A stretch of DNA of 25,008 bases from Setaria digitata (taxonomy: Eukaryota > Nematoda > Chromadorea > Rhabditida > Setariidae). The notes below the pieces were generated by a model. The model worked only from the letters and a program-made list of their open reading frames with translations, was not told the origin of the DNA and did no database searches. The stretch lies in the NCBI GenBank assembly GCA_003640385.1, contig RCAB01000606.1:8309-33316 (forward strand). The letters run 5' to 3'. Each line of letters begins with the position of its first letter. Position 1 is the first letter of the stretch. Below, piece after piece: positions 10,901-20,111 of this stretch. A program made the position numbers and the translations under genes.

Positions 10901-13900
10901 TCTGAAAGCGGTAACTTTTATGATTAAATGAGAAATGAATATTCTCATGCCATTAGAATTTGCATAATGAAAGTACTGGAGGCGAAGAATTTGATGCATC
11001 AGAAGGTTTTATTATTTTAATTTATTGTTTGTTGTATGTTTGAGCCATTAATTTTAATGCTAATTACGATTGATAATCAAAATTATACCTGTTATTAAAC
11101 TGTATTAGTCTGATAGATATGCGTTAATTTAGGAATTTTTCTCAGCGTTGTTTTTTTTTCTTGTTTTCAGCTCCAGAACCACCTACACTGGGTGAAATAC
11201 GTGTTCTCAATCTTCAGGGTGGTTTGTATTGTGAAGTTGAATGGATGCCACCGAAGACACCAAATGGACGTATCACGAAGTACTACGTATGTTTCCGTTC
11301 ATTTCTGGCTGTACTGTTTTTTTTTTTTTTTTTTTTTTTTTTTTATTTTATTGTTTTAACTTTTAAATATGGAAAATCCTTTATAATATCGAATTTTGGT
11401 AGGTGACAGTACGGGGACAAATACGGCATATTTCACCTGGAGGAATTCTTTCAAATGATGATTTCCCAACGGAAGAGAAGAATCAGTGTGCTAACTACAA
11501 CAACAATGACAGTAGCTATACAAGCGCAGATGCTATTGCAGACTTCTATTCATGTCGATTTGGACCATTAAAGGCATGCGATTTGTTCATGTAGTTTTGG
11601 AACAAATATTTTGGAAAATTCTTTGTGATAGATTTTTTTTAATATAGTATATGCTCAGTTACTGAACATTGTTCATGATTACCAATCAGTCTAATTTACT
11701 TATTTTCTCGTAGATTTATCATGTTTTTCTTACAGTTTCTGAACTTCTCCCGAGGTCAATTTCCAGAGTAAGATTATCTTTCTGGAACTTTCATTTATTT
11801 CTGAAATCTCCAATTCTTTCTAAAATTACTTCATTTTATAGCCAAATCGAAATTATACGGCATTCGTATGGGCCGAAAATGGTGCTGGTCGAAGTGAAAA
11901 TGCAACTTTTTCGGAGCAGTGTGTAACGGACTTTGCACAACCAGACGCTGTCGATGCTCCAGCTTCGTTGTCACAGAACGGAACAACATTTGGTTTAACA
12001 TTCAACAGTGAACCAGATGAAGTAAACGGACCTGTGGCGTAAGTGATTTTTAATGGGAACATTGAAATGTATTTTTTCTTTTCGCCATACCTTCATGTTT
12101 AAAGTTAATTTTTAGTGAAAGTTGCTACAATATTAAGTTAACAAAAATTGTAACAGGTCCTTTTTTTTTTACACTTTTTTATCCCTTCTACTTGTTTGTC
12201 TTTTAGGAACGATTCTTTACTCAGAAAAAAGGAAAAAAAAGAAAGGTATCAAGTGAGCACTGGCATTAGCTCCTATATTAAACGGTGATATCTAGACGTT
12301 TTATTCCTTAATTCCATATTTTTTTCTTTATAGATGTTACTACGTTGCAATTGTCCCGCTTGCACCGGAAGTTGTTATTGAAAGCTTACCATCACCTGAC
12401 TCACTTATTGTTGACACATTCCTGAAAACGATGAATAATAACTTGCATAGTGAGCAGCTGAAACAGGTAATTTGCTGACTTTCTTTCTCTGCTTCTCTAT
12501 TTTAAAATATATTACGGAATAATGATATATTAAATTTTCGGCTCTGTTTTTTTAATACAGCTTATGTCCGGTTGTTGTGATAGAAACATAAAACAATATT
12601 TCGGCCTCTCCCGGAATTGTCGATGCTAGCATCATACTACTTTATTTTCACTATCTATTGACTGAGATTATTGGTTTGGTCTTCTAACCCTTCTTTTTCG
12701 ATGTAGTTATAGAGATTTTGCTTAACTTATACTGAGAACAAAGTTCCATTAGAGTTTTTTATGCAGTAAAAGAATCCTGGGAATGTTTTACTTTGCAGAT
12801 TCTCTTTAAATAATTTCCATCAAAATAGTTTGATAATCTTTTCAGGATTCAAAGCAGAAACGTTATTTTGCATATATAGCGGAAAGCTATATGCAGTATC
12901 CTAAGAAAACACTTATTGGTGATGGTAATACAACAGCTGGTGTGGAACCCTGCAATGTTCTGTATGTTTTAGATTATATCGGTAAAACATTTGTGCAGTA
13001 GGAATCATACTGTCAAACATAGCAAATTACAGATATCTTAGTCGTCATCGTCCCGAGGATCCAGCGCTGAAACCTGGTTTAAAATATACTGGTTTTTTGA
13101 TTGCACGTGTTGATCGTGATCATGCTACACGTGGCGAATCGTTTCGACAGAATGATCCCTTTTTCATAAAAAGAAAGCGGTAAATTTGCTGACGTTTCCT
13201 CTGACGCTTAATTACCACAACATGAAGTGAAAATCTTCTCCTTATTTGTTGCGCTTAAATTCTGTATTTTCCGGACAACATATGATGCATTTTTTAAACA
13301 GTTGATTTTGTTTTAATTTTTCATAAAGATGATGGATAAAGTTTTCTTTCAGAAGGCGGCTGCACCAAAGCGCGGAAAAACGGTTTTTGGATCGAAGTCG
13401 TTGGTTTAGTTACCGTGAAAATTCGGAACTTCCCCGTCATTTTCGGTCATCAAGACAACTAATTGTTAGTGGTCCAGCATATGGTTTTAGCGGATATTTT
13501 AAACCCGTAATCTTGGAAGCTTTTGATGGTATATTTCGATTGTTTTTTTCATTTATATACATTTATATATATATATATATATTATCCACAAGAAAACTGA
13601 AGCAAAGTTGGTTCCAGAAATTCTGGAGATTATTGTATTGTCATCAAAGTTAGCTAATGAAGGCAAAGAATTTTGAAGTAATGAGATACTTGCACATAAA
13701 TTTCTTTGGAGACGGCTGGATCGCCATCATATATCATTTTTTTTTTTTTTTTTTTTTTTTTTTTATTCGACGATAAGGTATAAAACGGAAAGCCAAATTG
13801 TGTTTCATTCTGTGTAGTGATGTAGTTCTCACATTTGTCATTTAAATTAATTTCTGAATTCTGATAAATCGAAGGACTGAATTTTTCTTCCCTCAAATTG

Positions 13901-16900
13901 CAATTATTAATTCATCTGTTTATGTATGATTGATGTCATAATTTCTTGTAGAGCAATGGGCCCAATCATGGATGACGGTGCTGTTCAGTGTACTCTCTCT
14001 GGTTCTGTTTATTATGCTAGTCTCCTCATTCGTTACCTATGTTTTGCACAGGTGTCTTTTCTATCTTGATACCCTGACTTCTAAGCGTGACACATCTGAA
14101 AACAATTTTTGGTGCTTTTAGCTTTACACACTCTTGGTTTCTGTGCTACTAGTTTCCGCTGCTGACAATGCTAATGCGCAATTTCTTCTCCTTAATTATA
14201 ATTGGAATGGTTTAAGCTTAAACCCATAGAGATTATCACAAAAAAAAATCAAAGACTTATACTCACAGAGGGCTCACATAGATTGTTTGTAACCTTTATA
14301 CCATACCAGGTTTAAGAGTATTTGCAAATCACCCTATTGCCATGGTAGAAATTTTTCCTAAAACATTGTAATGAAGATATGCTCTAAACATTTCTTGTAA
14401 CTAATTCTTTTAAGGCGTGGGATGATAAAGGAATTATGTCCGATGAGTAAAGATCGCATACTTCTAAAGCCTCATTTTCATGCAACACTCGTTGATGATT
14501 TACCCGAGGAATATACCATCCGACGTCGTGATAGCAATTACCTGTGCATTTCCGAGTTTGATGTAGTTATTTTATTTTTGATTTTGATTTCTCTGTCATT
14601 TGATCAAATACACATATCAAACACTGAATCGTTTATAGCAGTGCAGATAATTAGTTGGTTCTATAATAAGTGATGAATTTAACAATGGAGAATGAATTTC
14701 TCCTTAATTATTACATATATCATTTGTTGTAAAATCAGTTGATTACGTCCATTGTAAATGATTTATTGTGAGTTCTCATTCTACCCTCTTCTTTTATCAC
14801 TTACATTTTAAGTTTCTGTCACTTTCTATCATCATTACTCATTATGAGATGCTTTTTTGTAGGCCTTGCCAAATTATCGCTCAATGGAGTCAAATGCTTC
14901 GGAACGCCTGGAAAATGCCCATAAAAATCGTTACAATGATATAAAGGCATTCGATGCTACACGTGTTAAGTTACCTGTTATTGGAAATGATCCATCAACT
15001 GATTACATCAACGCTAATTTCGTCAAGGTTACTATGCCGTACAATTGAATTTTCTTTCATTTCTTTTCCTAATTTATTTTGTCATGTTATTAATTTTATT
15101 TAAAGTTTAGTCTTGTCGGACGAGGCATGAAGACTCTAGGGTAGTTGATGTAGTTGTTTGCCTTTCTTACATATAATTTATATTATGTATATTTTGCTGA
15201 TACTTTCGAAATAGCTAACTAGCTGCGGGGAAGCAAATTTGAACAGTAATGCTGCATGTTTCATCAGATTTTTAGTCAACAGCCTTCTGGTAAATAGTAG
15301 CAAAATGATTTTGCTAAGCTTTCTTTCATCTGCACAACAACTCGCATTATCTGACATTCCTTTTTTTTTTTTTAATCTTTAAGTGATTTACGAAATAGTA
15401 AAGGCAATATTAACAAGGAGTAAAAGGGCGGAGGTAATTATGTTACCCCTAAGAGTACTTGACTGGATGGAATTTAGGGAATACTGAAGGATCCTTCTAT
15501 GTAAAAAATAGCAGATTATTTGCTCATTTGTGTCACTACAAAGCCTTATCTTTATTTTTCTTTTTCAGGGTTACAAAGGTCGAAAAATGTTCATCGCATC
15601 ACAAGGTCCGCTCGATGCTAGTACGGATGATTTCTGGCGTATGGTTTGGGAACACAAAGTGCGAGTTATTGTTATGGTAGCTAATCTCTATGAAAGAAAC
15701 CGGGTTTGTGGCTTTACTATTCTTCTGAATTTAGGATCTATCTTTTGACATGTTTCCCAAGGTTCTTTCATTCTATAGTCAACGGATATCATTGTGATAT
15801 CTTAGCTGATGTGATATTTTTGCACGTAGCAATAGCAAACGTAAAACTGTTTTTATACTTTCCGGCTTAGTATTTGGCTTAGGTCAAGCTGTTAGCCTTG
15901 TTTTCGATTATATCTTACACGTACTTGCTTCTTCTTGATTGGCCCTTCCTTTCACTGTCTTTTATTTGCTGAAATCTTTGGAGAACTTTTTCTGTTTGTC
16001 ACTTTTTAGTAATTGTTAAAGTAATAGAACAACTTCGTAGTGCTTCTGTTATGCTCATTTGCGAAATAAATTTTATTTTTGTTTACTTTTTTTTACTGTG
16101 TAGTCTCGAAGCTTTATGACTCATGACATAATTAAGCTTTGAAACTTAACTGTAATAAAATGAAGTTATAAATTAGATAAAAACTAAAAAGTAACTAATA
16201 AAATGCTCTACTTTCATAAACCATAATCAAAGATTTTGGTTGTTTCAGTGTCAGTGTGCGAAATATTGGCCGGATGATGGAGCAAAGGTATACGATAAGT
16301 TGGAGGTCCGTCCAGTTGATTCGATTTACTATTCTGATTATGCGATACGTAATTTTGAAATACGTCGAATCCAAACAACCGTTGCTAATGGTTCAGCCTC
16401 TGGAACACCTGCGGTTATTTCTTACGAAGTTCCGTGTACAAATTCCGACACGACTGCCGATCCTTCTGCAGTAATTGTGAATATAAAGCAAGTTATTTTA
16501 CAAATTATTTTGGATTAAAGGTAAATGTAAGCGGAAAGTGATATGTGACAATGTTATCGACTGGATTCTCTGTAAGTTCTAGATAGGTTGTCCATCGCAT
16601 TCAGAAAAAGTAAAATCAGAGGTTTTAAAGTTTTTTTTCCTTTATCATTATTGAACTTTTCAGGTCCATCTCGTCATCAGTTCGTGGTTCTATCGACTCT
16701 ATCCTTAACGAAATGACTTCAAATTCGAAAAGAAATTCGCGAAGTAGCAATAGCAATACTCAGCTGAATGACGTTCATGCAGAAACAGAATTTGTTAGTA
16801 AAACACCAGGTAATCTGGATCCATTCCATCATAATTGATCTTGGAAACCTTATGGAAACATATTTTAATTTGCAGTAAAACATTTTTAGCTTTATTTAAC

Positions 16901-19900
16901 TCTTCACTCGATATTTTGAAAGTGCAGTAAATATTATTTTTGCAGAAGTTCGTCGTGTTGCGCAATATCATTATACCTCGTGGAACGATTTACAAGCACC
17001 GGAATGTACTACTGGTTTATTACGCTTTCTATCAAAACTGCGCAAACTTGACGATTATATCCGTGGTCCTGTTGTTGTTCATTGCAGGTATATCTTATTA
17101 AAGTGCTAGCTTTTTCGCTTGTTTATATGATTTTCTGATTGTATCCTATAATGGTTTGAATAACTAGGATGCAATGCTTAAGAAAAAGGGTAAAAAAATG
17201 TCCTAGAGTTCGAGTATTAATAATAAACGAAAAGTACATAGAACTGAATTAAAACCATGGAAATTTTTCATATTTAAAATACAATTGATGATAAACGAAA
17301 TAAACTGATCGTATGGTTGTAGTGCCGGTGTGGGCCGTACAGGAACTTTCATTGCAATTGACAGTTTGTTGGATCAGTGTATTGAGGAAGGTAAAGCAGA
17401 CGTCTTTGGTTTTGTATCAGAAATGAGGAAACAACGAAATACCATGGTTCAAAATGCTGTAAGCTCCTATTTCTTGTTGTTGTCATTAGGTTTCTTTTTT
17501 CTGTTTTTTATTCAAGAGTCAGTGATTTTCCAATACAGTTTTCGCTTTTTTTTAAAGCTAATTCCATGTTTACTTCTTTCAGCATTATCTAGGAATGGAT
17601 TTTGAAATAATCCTTAGGAGGTAAGATCGAGAAATTGAAAAACCGAAATTTTAGGAACAGTATCTTTTTATCTACAAAGCATTGGCTGAATGGTATATGT
17701 TTGGTGAAACCGATGTCGAAGTAAGCCAGTTTCGTGAGCGTTACCGTTTACTGAATGAGCCAGTTCGAGAACAATCGGTTAATCGATCGAAGCGTTCAAC
17801 CCCGAAGTTACAGCGAGTTAGCAGCGATGCCTCTATTTCAGAAAAAATACAAACTGCAATGGAAGCTGAATACAGGGTAATCAAGCTTAATTCTGATTTC
17901 TAGGGCAGCAGTATTTAGTATGCTGTAAAAGATAAGTTTTCTATATACGCTAGTATCTTTTTATTGTATGAATTTATCAGTAGAGTTATAACTTGTATCA
18001 TGATGGAGAGTTACCTTTTTGATATGTTTATTGTTGAATCAAGGAAAATATAAGATTTGTGAAAAACCTGCATTTAACGATCTATTTTGATAGAGCTAAT
18101 TGCGGATTCCAATTTTTTTTTAGCGATTGGAACGTACTCTTGAACCACGAAGGACGTGTAATTTTGCTCATAAACCAGAGAATGTCGGGAAGAATCGTTT
18201 CGAGAATGCCGTTCCATTCGATCATTGTCGTATTGTTTTGCCAGTTGTTATTGGAAGTGTTAACGATTCAACGTATATTAATGCTTCTTTAGTCAAGGTG
18301 CTGTATATTTCAATTTTATATCCTATTTTTATTATGCACTTTCAGATTAGGTGGTAACGTCTTTCGAATGGAAGTGTTGGTTTTATTTTCTTCGAAAATA
18401 AGTATAATATATGTAATTCATCTTTTGCTTTAGTGGAAAGAGTCCACTACTGTGATCAATTTTTGCTAGTTTCAGGGTTACTTTTACCCTTACATCTTAG
18501 CACAAGATCCACTAAATGAACAAACATGCTACGATTTTTGGTGCATGATAAGTGAACAAAATTCACGAGCCGTTGTGATGTTGTCATCTGAGTCTGAATT
18601 TACGCCAGCTGAAAAAGTAAGCTAACTGAATCCTAATTGGTCTTAATTGAAACAGGAGACGTGTCTGTGCAACTTTTCATGTATTTTGGCTTTTTTTTTA
18701 GTATTGGCCAAGTGAAGTAGGACGCATAAAAACATTTGGACGCGATAGTGAAGTGTCAGTTAAACTAATTGGTGAAGAACTATTTCCAACGTTTGCCCTT
18801 AGAAAGTTTACCTACAAATTTGCAAAAGTTTGTTTTTCTTTTTCTTTCAACAAATAATGGAAATATTACTGATAATGTATTTGTTTATTGTTCACTGTGC
18901 AGTTATGCTGCCAAACAGCTATAAGCGAATGCATTATGAGAAATAAATTGGATATTTGTATATTATTTATTTTCCTTTTTCTGTATACTTCTATGTAGTG
19001 AGAACTGATCACAATATTTTAAAGGGGTATCGTCTGCTTTTAAGTTGGCTTATTAACAATAGGAAAATGCCAGGTGGATTTCTTCCAATAAAATTCTTTT
19101 CTTTTTTTCTTTTCAAATTAGAATTTTTTCATTGTTTTTAATTTATAACAAGGAGCCATTTCTTCTAGGAAAAGTCATATCGTGAGGTGGTACAATATGG
19201 TTATCTATGTTGGCAGGCAGATAAACTACTGCCGGAATCGACTGAATCAATAATCGATTTAATGAGTCGAGTGCTTTCCTTACAGAGTGACCATCAAGAA
19301 GCTGGTCCTATTATTTTGCATTCGAGGTTCTCTATCATCGTTTCATCCCATAAAATTAGAAATAATCTATTTTGAAGATTGTTCATCCTGAAGCAGTAAT
19401 AGGTCGTTCGTCAATGTTTAATGAAGGGAAACTTAGTATCCTTTACAATTCCTGTCCCTTAATTTAGCTTTTAGGTTTAGCTGGATAGGATTATGATTAA
19501 ATCTTCTGAAAGAGGGATTAAACATATTAGATTGCTAAATTTCCGTTCAAAAAAAAAAAAGAAAATCCTTGGTAGATTATCAGTGTTTTTTGTTTTTTTT
19601 CGTGTCCTAAATATGAATAAATGATCTGAATCACGGAAGATGTTGCAATTTTAGAATTTTTGATTTCCAGGGACGGATCGTCCAAAACGGGTATCTACTG
19701 CTGTGTTTCATTACTGCTGGAAAGACTCAAAGCAGAAAATCGCATTGATGTGTTTCAGACTGTGCGCAGTTTGCAACAAAAACGACCACTTATGTTTACA
19801 AAATTTGTATGTTTTGAAATTTAGATTTCGATTCTTTTAAGTTTATAAATTTGCTCATAAGTAAACTTGAAAGTCCGTGACAGCGATTGATTTCTTTTTC

Positions 19901-20111
19901 ATACACCTATCTAACCTTGAAATAGTATTTTTTATAATGCTTTCATAGATAAGCAAAATGGCAAACCGTTGCTGAATTAAGACAGGAAAACAAAGTTGAA
20001 CTTGAGTGATGGAAATTAAACATTTCATTGTTTTAGGAACAGTATGCTTTCTGCTATAAAGTTGTGATCGATTATTTGGATACCTTTAATAATAAAAATA
20101 CGAATTGTTAA
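4847..20111 (+). CDS. clr-1: CLR-1-like receptor-type protein tyrosine phosphatase, whole spliced gene (32 coding exons)
   Basis: Single-pass membrane tyrosine phosphatase. Exons: 4847-4936, 5204-5333, 5477-5584, 5894-5997, 7550-7631, 7842-7957, 8338-8548, 9381-9479, 10350-10452, 10741-10910, 11171-11286, 11403-11573, 11842-12038, 12334-12466, 12846-12961, 13033-13179, 13353-13528, 13952-14051, 14415-14562, 14863-15027, 15569-15703, 16249-16487, 16664-16809, 16946-17087, 17323-17458, 17655-17876, 18124-18297, 18476-18616, 18702-18827, 19169-19326, 19671-19806, 20037-20111. All junction phases agree and the sum is 1504 codons including the stop. Seen: signal peptide, Cys-rich module, one Ig, FN3 repeats, furin-type site, TM helix, two PTP domains. 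Known: C. elegans CLR-1 is a tandem-domain receptor phosphatase that antagonises the EGL-15 FGF receptor. The single Ig with few FN3 repeats argues against LAR/PTP-3, which has three Ig and many FN3. The RPTP call is near certain; the clr-1 symbol is inference from architecture. Exon edges were read by eye; exon 8 may be alternative. Confidence 0.85.
5018..5165. repeat. Duplicated block around N at 5093 (assembly join)
   Basis: 5018-5092 and 5094-5165 are the same sequence apart from a 3-nt difference, separated only by one N. Lies in intron 1, so coding is unaffected. Confidence 0.9.
5204..7631 (+). CDS. clr-1: Exons 2-5: linker and N-terminal Cys-rich/EGF-like module (residues ~31-171)
   Basis: Exon 2 (5204-5333) is a Lys/Asn/Pro-rich linker without cysteine. 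Exon 3 (5477-5584) has six cysteines spaced C-x6-C-x5-C-x9-C-x-C-x3-C, an EGF-like pattern ending in SCLCPASC. Exons 4 and 5 (5894-5997, 7550-7631) add VSCRAG, DDYC, PEPACHM, GICVCPP and PFKC, which read as a second Cys-rich module. Phases run 0/1, 1/1, 1/0 and 0/1. The two modules probably form disulphide-bonded extracellular folds. The exact family (EGF, EB-type or other) cannot be settled by eye. Confidence 0.8.
5998..7549 (+). other. Long intron 4, containing an assembly join
   Basis: 1552-nt intron joining phase 0 exons. It is AT-rich with poly-T tracts. It contains a single N at 7340 with duplicated flanks (7206-7339 and 7341-7468). Two exon-like islands (6233-6290, 6428-6599) have splice-like edges but wrong phases, so they are not annotated as coding. 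Confidence 0.7.
7206..7468. repeat. Duplicated block around N at 7340 (assembly join)
   Basis: 7206-7339 and 7341-7468 match apart from poly-A length. Lies in intron 4. Confidence 0.9.
7842..8548 (+). CDS. clr-1: Exons 6-7: single Ig-like domain (residues ~172-280)
   Basis: Exon 6 (7842-7957) contains [12 protein letters not shown], the B-strand half with the first core cysteine near residue 196. Exon 7 (8338-8548) contains the F-strand signature [11 protein letters not shown] with the second core cysteine near residue 259. Together they form an Ig fold. Extra cysteines at about 197 and 241 could make a second disulphide. An N-glycosylation sequon (NHT) lies near the end. The exon 7 start follows TTTTCAG at 8337 and keeps phase 0 from exon 6. 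Intron 7958-8337 lies inside the domain. Confidence 0.85.
8818..8841. repeat. 24-bp perfect palindrome in intron
   Basis: Self-complementary sequence with arms TTCTGAAATATA, followed by two GTCAGT copies separated by a TA run (8850-8878). Confidence 0.85.
9381..9479 (+). CDS. clr-1: Exon 8: symmetric 99-nt cassette-like exon, basic linker (residues 281-313)
   Basis: Hidden in what otherwise looks like a 1.8-kb intron. The acceptor is ATCCTAG|AT and the donor is GAAAA|GTGAGT, a full consensus. Incoming phase is 1 and outgoing phase is 1, exactly matching exon 7 and exon 9, so both inclusion (33 residues) and skipping keep the frame. It encodes [19 protein letters not shown] followed by the basic run RKAKKVKEK, placed between the Ig domain and FN3-1. 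Local GC content is higher than in the flanking intron. It could be constitutive or alternative. The rest of the interval, 8549-9380 and 9480-10349, shows only AT-rich intron. Confidence 0.6.
10350..10910 (+). CDS. clr-1: Exons 9-10: fibronectin type III domain 1 (residues ~314-404)
   Basis: Exon 9 (10350-10452) gives [20 protein letters not shown], with the FN3 B-strand Trp in [11 protein letters not shown]. It ends at TTCAA|GTAGAT in phase 2. Exon 10 (10741-10910) gives the C-to-G strands, including the FN3 turn motif [20 protein letters not shown] and ending EHFTTSES. Length and the Trp/Tyr landmarks fit one FN3 domain. Two NxT sequons lie in exon 9. Confidence 0.85.
11171..12038 (+). CDS. 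clr-1: Exons 11-13: fibronectin type III domain 2 with an inserted loop (residues ~405-535)
   Basis: Exon 11 (11171-11286) carries the FN3 start [12 protein letters not shown], the B-strand [11 protein letters not shown] and C-strand ITKYY. Exon 12 (11403-11573) continues VTVRG, then an Asn/Asp/Ser-rich loop of roughly 45 residues with two cysteines, and ends FGPLK. Exon 13 (11842-12038) resumes [20 protein letters not shown], completing the classical L-K-P-x-x-x-Y motif across the junction. That motif forces a phase 0 join between 11573 and 11842, making this a GC-AG intron. Exon 13 then runs into the next region and ends at GTGGC|GTAAGT. Confidence 0.8.
11574..11841 (+). other. GC-AG intron (intron 12)
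   Basis: The donor is TTAAAG|GCATGC and the acceptor TTTTATAG|CCAAAT. The flanking codons must join in phase 0 to make the FN3 motif [10 protein letters not shown], and no GT in the right phase exists before the in-frame stop at 11592. A 32-nt exon-like island lies inside at 11736-11767. Confidence 0.65.
12334..13528 (+). CDS. clr-1: Exons 14-17: membrane-proximal ectodomain with furin-type site (residues ~566-756)
   Basis: Exons 12334-12466, 12846-12961, 13033-13179 and 13353-13528. The start, [10 protein letters not shown], and [16 protein letters not shown] in exon 16 resemble a large, divergent FN3-like membrane-proximal domain of receptor phosphatases. Across the exon 16/17 junction six basic residues (695-700) create R-K-R-R, a furin consensus. 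LAR-class and related receptor phosphatases are known to be cleaved at such sites into two associated subunits. The segment ends [16 protein letters not shown] just before the membrane helix. Confidence 0.8.
13952..14051 (+). CDS. clr-1: Exon 18: transmembrane helix (residues ~757-790)
   Basis: After EQWAQSW the exon encodes an uncharged hydrophobic run of about 23 residues ([20 protein letters not shown], then VTYVL) followed by His-Arg and, in exon 19, Arg, a stop-transfer signal with the positive side facing the cytoplasm. Phase 1 in, phase 2 out. It is the only membrane segment besides the signal peptide, giving a type I topology. Confidence 0.9.
14415..17876 (+). CDS. clr-1: Exons 19-26: juxtamembrane wedge and catalytic phosphatase domain D1 (residues ~790-1234)
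   Basis: Exons 14415-14562, 14863-15027, 15569-15703, 16249-16487, 16664-16809, 16946-17087, 17323-17458, 17655-17876. The domain dephosphorylates phosphotyrosine. Landmarks: [27 protein letters not shown], the pTyr-recognition loop; [58 protein letters not shown] (1079-1082) at the WPD loop; the signature [13 protein letters not shown] with catalytic Cys 1114 and Arg 1120; and the Q-loop [19 protein letters not shown]. All residues for thiol-phosphate catalysis are present except that Pro of WPD is Asn. An ~84-residue Ser/Asn/Thr-rich insertion (984-1067) sits before the WPD loop. The linker to D2 in exon 26 is Lys/Arg/Ser-rich. Confidence 0.9.
16488..16663 (+). other. GC-AG intron (intron 22)
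   Basis: The donor ATAAA|GCAAGT is the strong consensus used by GC-AG introns, and the acceptor is ACTTTTCAG|GTCCAT. The downstream exon must be entered with two carried bases to avoid stops and to reach [13 protein letters not shown] in frame. The nearby GT candidates give phase 0 and an early stop. Confidence 0.75.
18124..20111 (+). CDS. clr-1: Exons 27-32: degenerate second phosphatase domain D2 and C-terminus (residues ~1235-1503)
   Basis: Exons 18124-18297, 18476-18616, 18702-18827, 19169-19326, 19671-19806, 20037-20111. Order of the fold is kept: [74 protein letters not shown], then the P-loop equivalent [14 protein letters not shown] (H1432) and the Q-loop [20 protein letters not shown]. 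The catalytic Cys is Ser 1433 and the P-loop Arg is Lys 1439; the WPD position reads WQAD. D2 should therefore be catalytically inactive and regulatory, as in many tandem receptor phosphatases. The stop TAA at 20109-20111 follows [12 protein letters not shown], close to where LAR-type proteins normally end. Confidence 0.9.

Noticed and set aside
11853..12062. 69-codon minus-strand frame
   Set aside because: Antisense shadow of exon 13, whose FN3 sequence is unmistakable on the plus strand.
12962..12990. Later donor for exon 15 (ATCG|GTAAAA)
   Set aside because: The earlier donor CT|GTATGT joins in phase to exon 16 and gives [11 protein letters not shown] in frame; the later one does not.
13654..13896. 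80-codon minus-strand frame
   Set aside because: Contains a poly-Lys run made by an intronic poly-T tract; no coding support.
18999..19073. 75-nt island with acceptor and donor in intron 29
   Set aside because: In the required phase 0 it begins with TGA; D2 is complete without it.
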